Shown piece by piece: positions 52,721-62,497 of a stretch of DNA of 64,000 bases. The translations under genes were made by a program, and so were the position numbers. The number at the start of each line of letters is the position of its first letter. Positions within the stretch are counted from its first letter, which is position 1. Source of the stretch: Phycisphaerae bacterium (lineage in GTDB: Bacteria; Planctomycetota; Phycisphaerae; UBA1845); the NCBI GenBank assembly GCA_029260075.1, contig JAJDDY010000061.1:1-64000 (forward strand). Direction: 5' to 3'. Below the pieces are notes generated by a model. The model was not told where the DNA came from. It saw nothing but the letters and a program-made list of their open reading frames with translations, and did not search any database.

Positions 52721-53730
52721 TATTCACCTCGCAACGGAGGTCCGCCGCGTCCGGATCGAAGTTTGGCGAACACGCCGTGGACCATGCCCACGCCGCGCCA
52801 GTACGAACGAAGGAAACCCATAATCCCAAAACACACGTATCGAGTGTTCTTCATGCGACGGACGAGTTTCAGAGTCATTGGGACTTGCGCTAGCACGAGC
52901 AGTATGACCAGTCCGACCGGAACGGATAGGGGCATTGTGACCGGCAACTCGACCAGAACAAGTGGAGCGATCAAGAGGGTAAGGACTGCGACCAGCGGTT
53001 GCATGTGATCGAGAAGGCTGCTGTAGGAATCGCCTGTGTCATGACCGGAATGTGAAAGGTGAAGGAAAACGCGCCAATAGCCTTGACGTCGCTGGGTGCG
53101 AAGGTATTGCGACCAACGCGTATTGTGAAAGTGTTTGACGCGCGACTCGCCCACAAAACGTAATTCATAACCCGCATCCATCACCCGAAATGAAAACTCG
53201 GCGTCTTCGGCCATGATGTACCCTTCATGGAAACCGGAGAGCTCTTCGAGAATCGCGCGACGATACAACACGTTGAACGTGGCCAAGAAGTCGACGCGTT
53301 TCGGCATGCTCTGGTGTCGCTCGATAATCTCTTCGTGAATCAAACACGCCAGCAGCGACCCCGTGTTCATGTTGCCATAGCTACCACTCACACCACCCGT
53401 GACAGCGTCCCGCATTTGCGGAAGGAGTAGAGCGAGCGCGTCCGGCTCGGCCACACAGTCAGAATCGATAAACCAAACCAACGGGGTCTGGGCGTGGCGC
53501 CAACCGACGTTTCGCGCCGCCGCGGGACCGCGACCCTGGCCCTTGAGGCATGTAACCGGGAATTCACGGACAATGTTCGCGGTGTCGTCGGTTGATCCGT
53601 CGTCGACGAAAATGATTTCCCGCAACACACCCTGATCAATCAATGGCGCGACAGAAGAGAGGCACTGGCGGATGGTCGCCGCGCAGTTGCGCCCTGGAAT
53701 CACCAGACTGATTGGCTCGGCGTCAGCCAT
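52720..53730 (-). CDS. family 2 glycosyltransferase with membrane segments
   Basis: 336 residues, ATG at 53728-53730. GT2 core with the nucleotide-binding strands ISLVIPGRNCAATI, REIIFVDDGSTDDTA and the DxD in WFIDSDCVAEPD; acceptor site motif EDAEFSFRVMDAGYE and the TRWSQYLRTQRRQGYW region fit the EpsE/ExoM type. Two hydrophobic segments near 240-285 probably anchor it to the inner membrane. It is co-transcribed and overlaps the TMTC-like gene by one base. A sugar for a surface polymer or glycoprotein is likely. Confidence 0.88.
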   Translation of the reverse strand: MADAEPISLVIPGRNCAATIRQCLSSVAPLIDQGVLREIIFVDDGSTDDTANIVREFPVTCLKGQGRGPAAARNVGWRHAQTPLVWFIDSDCVAEPDALALLLPQMRDAVTGGVSGSYGNMNTGSLLACLIHEEIIERHQSMPKRVDFLATFNVLYRRAILEELSGFHEGYIMAEDAEFSFRVMDAGYELRFVGESRVKHFHNTRWSQYLRTQRRQGYWRVFLHLSHSGHDTGDSYSSLLDHMQPLVAVLTLLIAPLVLVELPVTMPLSVPVGLVILLVLAQVPMTLKLVRRMKNTRYVCFGIMGFLRSYWRGVGMVHGVFAKLRSGRGGPPLRGE

Positions 53731-54042
53731 CGTAGTAGCACAATCCCGCTATTGAATACATGAGCATTGCCCATCGCCGAGCCGCGTGCGTTGGGTTCCA
53801 CGGCCAAGCGCAGCGCGACCATGTGCTCCGTGGGCCAAAACATGCTGCCGATTTCGGTTTGGACATACCAAACCAACAACGCGCGAGCATTTCTTGACAC
53901 ACCACTAGATTCGTACGGCTCGTCTCGATCATTCGCATTAGCTTTCTTACCATTGACGCCACGGGGAATATATCGGCCTATCGACACACGGCCAACAGCG
54001 TGCTTCGGTGAAGCGTCGTCTGTCTGCCGCACGTATCGACTA
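53731..54042. other. unresolved 312-bp segment between glycosyltransferase and TMTC-like paralogue 2
   Basis: A 110-codon minus-strand frame (53700-54032) overlaps the glycosyltransferase start by 31 bases and has the phrases RALLVWYVQTEIGSMF and EHMVALRLAVEPNARGSA. I cannot assign a family; a small membrane-linked partner or a remnant of a larger gene are both possible. Another frame (53723-53962) overlaps it. Confidence 0.25.
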
Positions 54043-55947
54043 TCAGTCCCGGTCGCCGTCGTCGAGGCGATCGAGAATTCTCTTGCGCTGTCTTATCGCG
54101 TCCGCGTTCTCGGGGTTGATGGCCAACGCACGATCGACGTAGGGCAACGCCTCCTGCGGTCGCCCACGGATATTCAAGAGATACGCCAGTTGCACCAACG
54201 CTCGTTCATACTTCGGCCACCGCTCGACGGCCAACTCGTAGTGCGTCAGCGCTCCATCCAAATCGCCCGCGCGGCCGACAGCACTTCCGAGATTGTAGTG
54301 GGCGTTGGCAAGAAGTTTTCTGTTGGCGAACTGTGGCGCGATCTCCGTCGCCTCGCGATAGGCGTCCATCGCTTCTTCGCTGCGACCGAGCGCGTCGAGG
54401 GCGTGCCCCAAATTGGTTCGCGCCTCGACGTGCTCGGGATCCTGCCGAGCGACTTGGCGATACTGCCGTTCCGCCTTGACCGGTTGATTCGTCTCCATCA
54501 ACGCGTTGCCTAGATTCATTCGCGCCGAGACGAAGTCCGGCTCGAGCACCAACGCTTTTCGAAACTCCCGGATCGCCTCGCTCCTTCGGTTCAGTTGTAC
54601 GAGCGCCGTGCCGAGATGCTGAAGCGCCCGGGCGTTGTTCGGCCTCTTCGAGACGACGTCTCGCCACATGGATTCCTTGGACTGATACGTCTCAGTGCGC
54701 CGAGCCGTTCGCATAACAAGTGTCGTGGTAACCGTGCCAACGACGATCGCCACACCGACACCGGCGGACATCCGCGAACACGCGATCCGGTGACGCAACA
54801 GAGTCACTACGTGAGCGCCGGCGATCACCACAAGCGTTACGATACCCGCCAGCGGCAAGTACATACGGTGCTCGAACATCGCGTCCTTGATGGGGATGAT
54901 CGTGGAGGTCGGCGCCAGGACTAACCACGGGCTGATGCATACGAACCCGATCGCCGGTCGTTTGGCAAGCAACCAGAAGGATGCAGCCACGAGCGAGACG
55001 ATGACCAGCGCAGCCGGTGCGATCGCGCCAAGCGTTTCTGCGGTCGGCCATTGATAGTCAAGACAGAGCGGGTACGGCCAGAGCGACAGCTTGAGGTATT
55101 CCACCAAGACACCGAACTGCGTCAATGCATACTGCAACGGCGTCGTCCCTTCCAGGCTAAAGCCTGAACTCGCGCCAACGGTTTTCGTCCCCAAGACGCT
55201 CGGTACGACGCCGCGTACAAAAAGTATCGCTAACGTCGCGGTCAAACCCGCGTACGCCGGCCAGCGACGTTTCACGACATCGCGCCATGACGCGGCCAGA
55301 AATATCCGATCGTATGCCAGGATGACGATCGGCGCCGTCGCCATCACAGCCTTGGAACCCATGCCCAGCGCGCACACGACGATCGCGATAACATACCACC
55401 CCACCGGACGCGAGGAACCGGCGCCACGAATGACACAATAGAGCGTGAGCAGATAGAACAACGCCATCATGGACTCGGCACGCTGGATGCAATAGTTCAC
55501 GCTCTGCGTCTGAAGCGGATGCACCACCCAAACCAACGCGACGACAAACGCCATCCAATGCGCATCGAATCCGTAACGATGGCTTAGTCGCGGGGTGAGC
55601 AGCGTTCGGCGTACGACGCCAAGAAGCGTGAGGGCTGCGGCCAAGTGAACCGCCAGGTTGACTACGAGATAACCTCGCGGATTCAAGTCGCCGTAGGCAT
55701 AGTTCACCGCCAACGTCAGATCAACAACCGGTCGCGTCTTGGAGAGCACCGTCGACAACGACGACAGGTCCCGGATACGGGTATTGTTGATGATTTGGGC
55801 CAGATCATCGAATAGGAACACGCCGTCGCCAATGCCGGAATAGGCGATCAAGCCAGCGATCAACACCATCGCCGGCGCCGCAAACCGGCTCCACGCAGAC
55901 CAGCCTTCTACCTGTTCCACTGTCGCTGCGGCCGCGCGAGTTGTCAC
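54043..55947 (-). CDS. TMTC-like membrane/TPR protein (paralogue 2)
   Basis: 634 residues from a GTG at 55945-55947, whose GTGA overlaps the stop of the upstream paralogue. It has the same plan: SGIGDGVFLFDDLAQII near residue 45, HPLQTQSVNYCIQRAESMM near 160, about ten membrane segments and FEHRMYLPLAG near 360. Five or more TPR repeats fill the C-terminal 210 residues (LQHLGTALVQLNR, ARTNLGHALDALGR, AHYNLGSAVGRAGD). It may be a glycosyltransferase-like protein with a TPR docking domain. Sequence identity to the other two copies looks moderate, so the duplication is not recent. Confidence 0.8.
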   Translation of the reverse strand: MTTRAAAATVEQVEGWSAWSRFAAPAMVLIAGLIAYSGIGDGVFLFDDLAQIINNTRIRDLSSLSTVLSKTRPVVDLTLAVNYAYGDLNPRGYLVVNLAVHLAAALTLLGVVRRTLLTPRLSHRYGFDAHWMAFVVALVWVVHPLQTQSVNYCIQRAESMMALFYLLTLYCVIRGAGSSRPVGWYVIAIVVCALGMGSKAVMATAPIVILAYDRIFLAASWRDVVKRRWPAYAGLTATLAILFVRGVVPSVLGTKTVGASSGFSLEGTTPLQYALTQFGVLVEYLKLSLWPYPLCLDYQWPTAETLGAIAPAALVIVSLVAASFWLLAKRPAIGFVCISPWLVLAPTSTIIPIKDAMFEHRMYLPLAGIVTLVVIAGAHVVTLLRHRIACSRMSAGVGVAIVVGTVTTTLVMRTARRTETYQSKESMWRDVVSKRPNNARALQHLGTALVQLNRRSEAIREFRKALVLEPDFVSARMNLGNALMETNQPVKAERQYRQVARQDPEHVEARTNLGHALDALGRSEEAMDAYREATEIAPQFANRKLLANAHYNLGSAVGRAGDLDGALTHYELAVERWPKYERALVQLAYLLNIRGRPQEALPYVDRALAINPENADAIRQRKRILDRLDDGDRD

Positions 55948-58136
55948 ATCCCACCTTCTTCCGACGAGGTTGATGCGTTCACTCGATCAAACGCTCGGCG
56001 CGCCCCCTCGTGATTCGGTCGCGCACGCAACACGAATCGAAACCGCTCTATGGCTTCGCTGGTTCGTCCTAGTCTTTCCAGCGCCAACCCGAGCTCGTAG
56101 TGTGTCTCGATGTGTTGCGGACGGGTCTGTAACGCTTCTCGATAGTGCTGGATCGCTTCGCTCGGCCTGCCAAGGTGGAGTAGACATCCGCCCAGGTTGA
56201 ATTGGGCCTGAGAAAACCCAGGCTTGATCTCGATCGCTCGCTCGAAGTAAGGCACCGCCTCTTTCATCTGATCTTGCGACGCAAACACGATCGCCAATCC
56301 GTTGTTCGCATTGGCCGACCCAGGATTAAGGGCAAGAGCACGCCAGAACGCCTGCCTCGCTTCATCAGCTTGACCTATGGAAAGCAGCGCCGTGCCGAGG
56401 TTGGACCACCCGGAGTCGTGCTCTGGATCGAGTGCCACAAGATCGCGGTACTCACGAATCGCCTCGTCGCGGCGTTTCAAGGAAAACAACACACCGCCAA
56501 GTCCCAACCGGGCATGAAGATTATCTGGTTGGATGCGCTTTGCCGTCCGGTACGACAATACGGCTTCTTCCAAGCGACCGGTGTCTCTAAGCACATTGCC
56601 GAGGTTTACATGCGCTCGGTCCAGGGTCGAGCGAAGGCGCACGGCCTCGCGAAACTGAAACTCAGCGTCGGACATGCGACCATCCGCTACGTACGCAAAA
56701 CCTAATCCGTTTCGCACTTCGGCCGATTTCGGCGTGATGACCACGGCCTTCTCCAAGGCATCGAGGGCTTCGGTCAGCTTGCCCTCCGCCAACAACGCTG
56801 TCCCAAAGTTTTCTGCAGCACGCGGGTTCTTCGGTCGCTTCGTCCAGACGTCGCGCCACATACCGGATTCGCTCAGGTACATACGATTGCGCGCGTGCGT
56901 AGCGCCAGCCAGCGACGCCGACGCCAGAACCGCCACACCAAGCGACACGATACGCAACGTGGTCTCACCTAATTCGAGTCGGCACCTCAGCCAATGCAGC
57001 ACGTAGTTCACAGCCAGCACGCCGGCGACAGCCACCGCAGCCAACGACAGATACATCCGGTGTTCAAATGCCGGATCTTCAATGGGTATGACGGAGGACG
57101 TCGGCGCAAGGATCAGAAAAAACCATAGACCGATGAATCCCAACGCGGGGCGTCGAGCACATGCCCACGCCGTGGCGAGGAGCATGCCCACGATCAACAA
57201 TCCAGGCAATACTACGTCGACGGCGGTATGCGCGATGGGCCAATCGTAATCCAAACACAACGCCCTCGGCCAGATGGACAGGCGGACGTAGTGCAACAAT
57301 ACACCAGCCTCGGTGAACAAGTAGTCGAGCGCAGAGATGCCCTTGACCGAGAAGCCGACGTTCGTATTTCGCGCCTCCGGGCTGAGCACGCCGGGTACGA
57401 GCCCGGACGCCCAGATGATCGCCCATGTACTCGCCAATCCCGCATACAGCACCGCGCGACGTTTCAACAGACTTACGAACGACCGCGAAAGAAACATCCG
57501 GTCATACAGCAAGACGACAACCGGCGCGGTTATCATGATCGCCTTGCTGGACATACCCAATGCGCAGACGACTACCGTGCCGATCGACCAGACCATCGGG
57601 CGCCGTGAGCCGGCGGTGCGGATGACGCCGTAGAGCGTGAGCATATAGAACAAGCCCATCATCGACTCCGCCCGTTGGATCAAGTACGTCACGCCCTGAG
57701 TGAGCAGCGGATGGGCGACCCAGATCGCTGACGTCGCAAGGGCGAGTGATACGGCTGATCGATGAAAACGACCGTCGAATCGTTTCAACAGCAGGGTTCG
57801 ACGCACGACGCCATAGAGCGTCAACGCGGCCAGGAGATGAACGGTGAGGTTGAACAGATGGTAGCCCCACACGTCTCGCTGCCCGATCGCGTAGTTGACA
57901 GCAAGCGAATAGTCGACCGCCGGACGGTTTCTACGAAGCGCTTGCCATAGTGGCCACAGTTCCTTGATGCGGCGGTGCCCGAGAATGTGCAGTCGATCGT
58001 CGAATAGGAATCCACCGTCAAAGCTCGTCCAATACGCCGTACCGCCCAGCGCCACAATCAGCGCCGGCGCGATGATGCGTCTCAGCGCCGATCCACCCTG
58101 CTCGGTCATGTTGATTTCTGATCGCATCCTGGACAT
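55944..58136 (-). CDS. TMTC-like membrane/TPR protein (paralogue 3)
   Basis: 730 residues, ATG at 58134-58136 (GGAAGATAGTGG upstream) or an internal ATG at 58109. The largest of the three paralogues: the landmark FDGGFLFDDRLHIL lies near residue 45, HPLLTQGVTYLIQRAESMM near 165, and a long TPR array (about residues 430-715) has some eight repeats (AAENFGTALLAEGK, AHVNLGNVLRDTGR, SNLGTALLSIGQADEA, AQFNLGGCLLHLGR). It overlaps the next gene by 4 bases (GTGA), so paralogues 3 and 2 are translationally coupled. Membrane-embedded, with a TPR part likely in the periplasm. Confidence 0.8.
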   Translation of the reverse strand: MSRMRSEINMTEQGGSALRRIIAPALIVALGGTAYWTSFDGGFLFDDRLHILGHRRIKELWPLWQALRRNRPAVDYSLAVNYAIGQRDVWGYHLFNLTVHLLAALTLYGVVRRTLLLKRFDGRFHRSAVSLALATSAIWVAHPLLTQGVTYLIQRAESMMGLFYMLTLYGVIRTAGSRRPMVWSIGTVVVCALGMSSKAIMITAPVVVLLYDRMFLSRSFVSLLKRRAVLYAGLASTWAIIWASGLVPGVLSPEARNTNVGFSVKGISALDYLFTEAGVLLHYVRLSIWPRALCLDYDWPIAHTAVDVVLPGLLIVGMLLATAWACARRPALGFIGLWFFLILAPTSSVIPIEDPAFEHRMYLSLAAVAVAGVLAVNYVLHWLRCRLELGETTLRIVSLGVAVLASASLAGATHARNRMYLSESGMWRDVWTKRPKNPRAAENFGTALLAEGKLTEALDALEKAVVITPKSAEVRNGLGFAYVADGRMSDAEFQFREAVRLRSTLDRAHVNLGNVLRDTGRLEEAVLSYRTAKRIQPDNLHARLGLGGVLFSLKRRDEAIREYRDLVALDPEHDSGWSNLGTALLSIGQADEARQAFWRALALNPGSANANNGLAIVFASQDQMKEAVPYFERAIEIKPGFSQAQFNLGGCLLHLGRPSEAIQHYREALQTRPQHIETHYELGLALERLGRTSEAIERFRFVLRARPNHEGARRAFDRVNASTSSEEGGM

Positions 58137-58400
58137 CGTCCACTATCTTCCGACGACTTCGCATGAGCCGGAGTTGGCCAGCGCATCTGTTCGACTACCG
58201 AACAACACGGGCCTCGACCCGAACGGGAGAGTATCAAACCAAACGGCCTCGGATTCAAGATGTCCGGCAAAGAATGACCTGTCGCGACGTGGCCGATGGA
58301 CGTGCATCGAGACGCGCGAGGCTAACGGACAGATGTGGCGTGACCAGAACTGATACGCGGTACGCGCGGCGGGCATCTCGTCTGTGTTCGGATTGCGCGA

Positions 58401-60170
58401 CTACTCGGAAACCGAGTTGGATTGGGAGACGGCGCCGCTCTGAGCCACGTGGAGAAGATCGTCCACCTGTTCCGCCAGCCGACGGGTAGCGTCTCGTCGG
58501 GCGCCGCGATCGATCGATCCGGACTCCGCGGCCGTTTGGGCAAGACGGCGCAGACCGCTCGAGCTCTCGTGGACATCTCGAATGATCCCGACCGCCTCCG
58601 ATCGGGTTCGGCTGTCGTCACGACGAACCGGAGTCACGCCGACAGAACTCGCCGAACCGGTCTTGAGAACCTCGACCTGATCGCCAGCCCCTTGGGGCGC
58701 AAGAGTCACTTCCGGTGTGAGTCGCGCGATACGTTCGGTCACTTCACGAGATACGCGGGTTTGTTCGACGAGTTTTCGGTAGGCGGTCTGAGCGTTCTGT
58801 TCCGCGCGTTTCGCCTCCGCTACGGAACGTCCGGTCTGCTCAAGCAGTTTGGACAGTCCGCGCACAATGCCCTTGACGGACGCCGCGGCGTCGTGAAGCT
58901 GTTTCGTTTTCTTCTCAGCCACGCGAGATTCGCGGGTCGCGCGACTGATGACCGTGCGGGCCTGATGGACAAGCGTGCTAAGCTCACGCCGTGCATCGCC
59001 GGACTCAGCGACAGTCGACGCATCTTCCTGCCGACGCTTCTCCAACTGCCCCACACGGCGCAGAACGGACGCCATCTCGGCATGATGACGCCGATCCATG
59101 GCGGCGCATTCCGCTCTGAATTGTTCATGCGCATCAACATGAGCGTAGCGCGGTGCCTCAAGAGACGCACAGCGCAATTGGGATTCGATGGCGGCAAGAC
59201 GTGACACGAGCGGATCAACGGCGACCGGCGGTGCATAGCTTCTCGGCGCCGTCGGAGCCAGCGGCGCCCGCGCCGGGCTCGGCGCGGAGTGGAAACGGCC
59301 AGCTGACGGCCGTGGCGTTCGCGCTTCGGATCCTGGACCGCTCCCGACTTTGTCGACAGTACCCACCAACGTCATGTGCTGAGTCACGGACTGTACGAAG
59401 GCGCGATCAAGATCACGTCGGTTGGCTGAGTACGCGCTGAGCAGCGTGTTGTCGCAGATCGTATTGATGACGCGAGGAAGCCCGTTCGACACGCGATAGA
59501 TTTCGTCGACGGCCTCGGCGCTGAAGATTTTGTCGGGCTCATCCGTAACAACCGACAACCGGTGCAGGATGTATCCTTCGGTGGCTTCGCGACTCAGCGC
59601 GGGAAGATGGAAGCTGCGAAAAATGCGTTGGCCTAGTTGGCGGAGCTTGGGTGACGCAAAACGCTGTTGTAATTCCGGCTGACCGACGATCGCGATCTGC
59701 AGCAGCTTGGCGTCATCCGCCTCCAAATTGCCGATCATGCGCAGTCGCTCGAATCCGTCGGCGGGCAAGTTCTGTGCCTCGTCCAACAGCAACACGACCG
59801 GAATGTTTTGCGCAAACTGAGCGAGCAAGTAGTCGTGCAACGAACGCACCATATCCGTCGGTCCGTCGCCTTCCTCGATCGGGATTTCGAGCTCGGTACA
59901 GATCGATGCCATCAAATCGTCCGCGTTGTCCACCGCATGATTGATGTTGGCGAAGGCGATGTTCGTTCCGAAGTTACGCACCATCATCCGAGTAACCAGC
60001 GTTTTTCCCGCGCCGACCTCACCCGTGAGCAACACAAACCCCTTCCGCTCTTTGACGGCATAAATCAAAGATGCGAGGGCCTCTTCGTGGTCTGGCGTCG
60101 AATAGAAAAAACGCGGATCCGGGGTGTTGTTGAATGGCAATTCCCGCAACCCGAAGAATTCGATGTACAT
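58401..60170 (-). CDS. ExeA/GspA-like AAA ATPase with coiled-coil C-terminus
   Basis: 589 residues from the ATG at 60168-60170; the frame continues upstream to 60485 without similarity. The N-terminal start MYIEFFGLRELPFNNTPDPR is typical of ExeA-type and PEP-CTERM/exosortase-associated ATPases. Walker A is GEVGAGKT (about 50-57), Walker B VLLLDEAQN (about 125), and a sensor region with GQPELQQRF follows. After about 300, a long Ala/Arg/Glu-rich coiled coil replaces the usual peptidoglycan-binding end. Related genes commonly sit beside exopolysaccharide export and BY-kinase genes, as the divergent genes here do, so it may help place the export machinery. The gene ends 265 bp before TMTC-like paralogue 3. 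Confidence 0.88.
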   Translation of the reverse strand: MYIEFFGLRELPFNNTPDPRFFYSTPDHEEALASLIYAVKERKGFVLLTGEVGAGKTLVTRMMVRNFGTNIAFANINHAVDNADDLMASICTELEIPIEEGDGPTDMVRSLHDYLLAQFAQNIPVVLLLDEAQNLPADGFERLRMIGNLEADDAKLLQIAIVGQPELQQRFASPKLRQLGQRIFRSFHLPALSREATEGYILHRLSVVTDEPDKIFSAEAVDEIYRVSNGLPRVINTICDNTLLSAYSANRRDLDRAFVQSVTQHMTLVGTVDKVGSGPGSEARTPRPSAGRFHSAPSPARAPLAPTAPRSYAPPVAVDPLVSRLAAIESQLRCASLEAPRYAHVDAHEQFRAECAAMDRRHHAEMASVLRRVGQLEKRRQEDASTVAESGDARRELSTLVHQARTVISRATRESRVAEKKTKQLHDAAASVKGIVRGLSKLLEQTGRSVAEAKRAEQNAQTAYRKLVEQTRVSREVTERIARLTPEVTLAPQGAGDQVEVLKTGSASSVGVTPVRRDDSRTRSEAVGIIRDVHESSSGLRRLAQTAAESGSIDRGARRDATRRLAEQVDDLLHVAQSGAVSQSNSVSE

Positions 60171-60576
60171 AACACTCTCAGCGTGTGCGCCCACAGCGGT
60201 CCCGACGGACCTATATCTAGCCGCTGACCTATCGGTCGTCCCGGGACGCCCCTTGAAGTTCCCACCACATGTCTGTCCGGACGAATGTCGCCCACGCGCC
60301 CGAGCCAGAGGCCCGGCGGACCGCACCTGCATCCGGGTACGCCCCTCTACGCTCGAAACACGCCTTGGAATCGCAGCCCCACGCCAACGGATCGCTCTTC
60401 TAGCCAAGACCGGCCATCCTGCGTCGCAGCGTCCAATTAGACGGCCACGTTCAGAATCGTTACGGACGACCCGATAAACCCACATGGTAGTCGCACAGCA
60501 CGCGGACGTTCTCGGCCATCCGGCTTATCGGTGGTCACGACGAGCTAGGCGCTTCGCGCCCTTGGGAGCCGTTCGG
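60171..60576. promoter_or_regulatory. divergent promoter region of the polysaccharide cluster
   Basis: 406 bp between the ExeA-like ATPase (minus) and the export lipoprotein (plus). It must drive both directions. No convincing gene is seen, and I cannot single out promoter boxes. GGGAG at 60564-60568 is the likely ribosome-binding site of the export protein. Confidence 0.35.
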
Positions 60577-61359
60577 ATGAACATGTCACCGGCAATTCGG
60601 TACATCATTCCAGCCGTATGCATCGTGTTCCCCGGGTGCGCGGTGAAGAACCGGGACATGCTTCATTTTCTTCGCGAAAACGAACATCAGGTTTCCGCCA
60701 TCGAATACCGCATCGGTATACCCGACAGTATTGCAATTTTCGCACCGTCCGTCCCTGAGATCGATGGCGTCAACACACGTCTTCAACCAGACGGGAAGAT
60801 TCACGTGAAACTCCTTGGTGAAGTGACGGTCGTCGGACTGACGGCGAAAGAAGTCGCCGCCAAGCTGGAGGTTCTGGCCACACGCTACTATGTGGACCCG
60901 AAAATATCAGTTCGCGTAAGTGGATTCTCGAGTAAGCGGTACTACGTTCGCGGCCCTAGCGGTGCGGCCGGGGCGGTGCCGTATTCGGGGAGGGATACGG
61001 TGTTGGACGCGGTCATTGCGTCCGGTCTAAGCCATCGCGCGTGGACCAGCCGCGTCACCGTGACGCGCCCCGCCCACAACGAAGAACCCGTGCGCACGAT
61101 TCGCATCAATATCGACAAGATGGTCAAGAAAGGGGACTGGAATCAGAACATCCTTCTCGAACCGAATGATATCGTCAACATACCCCCGACACCCGGTATG
61201 TGGGTAGCGCTGCAGGTGCGCAACGTGCTCTTCCCGGTCGGACCGGTGTTACAGGCCTATACTACGCCAGCGTATATGTTGGACGCGCAGGATGCCTACA
61301 GCGGCGACGGAAGAAACAACTTTCGAGGCGGCGGAAGTTTCAATACTTCGCTCCCGTGA
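60577..61359 (+). CDS. polysaccharide export lipoprotein (Wza-like)
   Basis: 260 residues from the ATG at 60577 (GGGAG upstream). A lipoprotein signal with PGC lipobox (near residue 20, IVFPGCAVKN) is followed by a polysaccharide export domain (YRIGIPDSIAIF, LQPDGKIHVKLLGEVTVVGLTAKEVAAKL) and a SLBB-like domain (FSSKRYYVRGPSGAAGAVPYSGRDTVLDAVIASGL). Wza-type proteins form the outer-membrane channel for capsule or exopolysaccharide; this one has fewer SLBB domains than E. coli Wza. The divergent ATPase and downstream tyrosine kinase fit that role. Confidence 0.88.
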   Translation: MNMSPAIRYIIPAVCIVFPGCAVKNRDMLHFLRENEHQVSAIEYRIGIPDSIAIFAPSVPEIDGVNTRLQPDGKIHVKLLGEVTVVGLTAKEVAAKLEVLATRYYVDPKISVRVSGFSSKRYYVRGPSGAAGAVPYSGRDTVLDAVIASGLSHRAWTSRVTVTRPAHNEEPVRTIRINIDKMVKKGDWNQNILLEPNDIVNIPPTPGMWVALQVRNVLFPVGPVLQAYTTPAYMLDAQDAYSGDGRNNFRGGGSFNTSLP

Positions 61360-61526
61360 GCGCGATTTGAAGATGAGGACGGCTCGCGCAACCGGTTTGC
61401 CGTTCGGTTGTTCCCGGGCCATGAAAACCCAGAAACAAAAGCAGCGTCTTTCACAGAATCGCTCGACGGCATGCTGACCGTACGACGTGACCAACTGCGG
61501 CAAGTAGGCCGCACAAGAGAGTATTC

Positions 61527-62426
61527 ATGGGCAGAATCGCAGATGCACTAAAGCGGGCGGAACAGGAGCGGCAGCATTCCTTGCGCGCGCCGACCGCCAT
61601 CGTCACACCTTCATCCGAAACACCGCTGATGGACCTTGTGGATGTTCCGGAACCGATCCTCGACATAGCGGCCGAACATCGTGTGAAACTGGTCAACGGG
61701 CTGTCCGAATCGCTCGTGCCGCTCTACGAACCCTCGTCGCTGATTAGCGAGCAATATCGATCGCTGCGCACACGTCTGCTGAGTCAAAATCCGAATTACG
61801 AACACCGTGTTATCGCAGTGACCAGCGCCGTGCCCAAAGAAGGCAAGAGCGTGACCGTGCTCAACCTCGGGACAACGCTCGCAGAGATTCGCCACTTGAA
61901 GGTGCTCGTGGTTGATGGTGACTTCAGGCGAAGTTCGCTCGCACAGATGCTCAGCCAACCAGAGCGTCCGGGCCTTGCCGAAGTGCTCACGGGCGACGCG
62001 ACATATGAGGAGGCCATTCGCGACACACCCGTGCCCAACCTGAAGTTCATCGCCGCCGGCAGTACGAAGAACCGCTCCGCCGCAGAACTGCTTACGGAGT
62101 CATGCGCCAGACGCGTGTTCAAGCGAATGCAGAACGAATTTCACTTCACTATTGTAGATACGCCCCCCGCCACAACCGTAACTGACGTCGGGATCATTGG
62201 TCAAATGTGTGACGGCGTCATTATGATCGTCCGCCTCAACCGAACGCACGAAGCCGCTGCCAAACGGGCGGTCCGCCTGCTGCAAGTAAACAATATCGCC
62301 ATCATGGGTTGTCTCATCGTGGGTCGCGATTCGCCTATGGATCGATACGGTTATGGGTACGGGTATGGTTATCATTACAACTATTACCGGTACTACAAAC
62401 ACGTCAACAAAGACGAAGAGGCGTAG
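61527..62426 (+). CDS. CpsD/BY-type tyrosine autokinase
   Basis: 299 residues, ATG at 61527. BY-kinase motifs: Walker A AVPKEGKSVTV (about 107), Walker A' VLVVDGDFRRS (about 132), Walker B FTIVDTPPAT (about 212). A Tyr-rich C-terminal cluster (about ten tyrosines in the last 30 residues) is the autophosphorylation tail. Wzz-type chain-length determination is not fused, so a separate membrane activator is expected. In exopolysaccharide systems the kinase regulates polymerisation and export. It follows the export lipoprotein by 167 bp and precedes the glycosyltransferase. Confidence 0.9.
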   Translation: MGRIADALKRAEQERQHSLRAPTAIVTPSSETPLMDLVDVPEPILDIAAEHRVKLVNGLSESLVPLYEPSSLISEQYRSLRTRLLSQNPNYEHRVIAVTSAVPKEGKSVTVLNLGTTLAEIRHLKVLVVDGDFRRSSLAQMLSQPERPGLAEVLTGDATYEEAIRDTPVPNLKFIAAGSTKNRSAAELLTESCARRVFKRMQNEFHFTIVDTPPATTVTDVGIIGQMCDGVIMIVRLNRTHEAAAKRAVRLLQVNNIAIMGCLIVGRDSPMDRYGYGYGYGYHYNYYRYYKHVNKDEEA

Positions 62427-62497
62427 ACCATGGCTGGATTCCCGCGAACCGCAAAGGGCGTCGCCGGTTGTGCATAATGGTTCTTGAGTAGTTCTTG

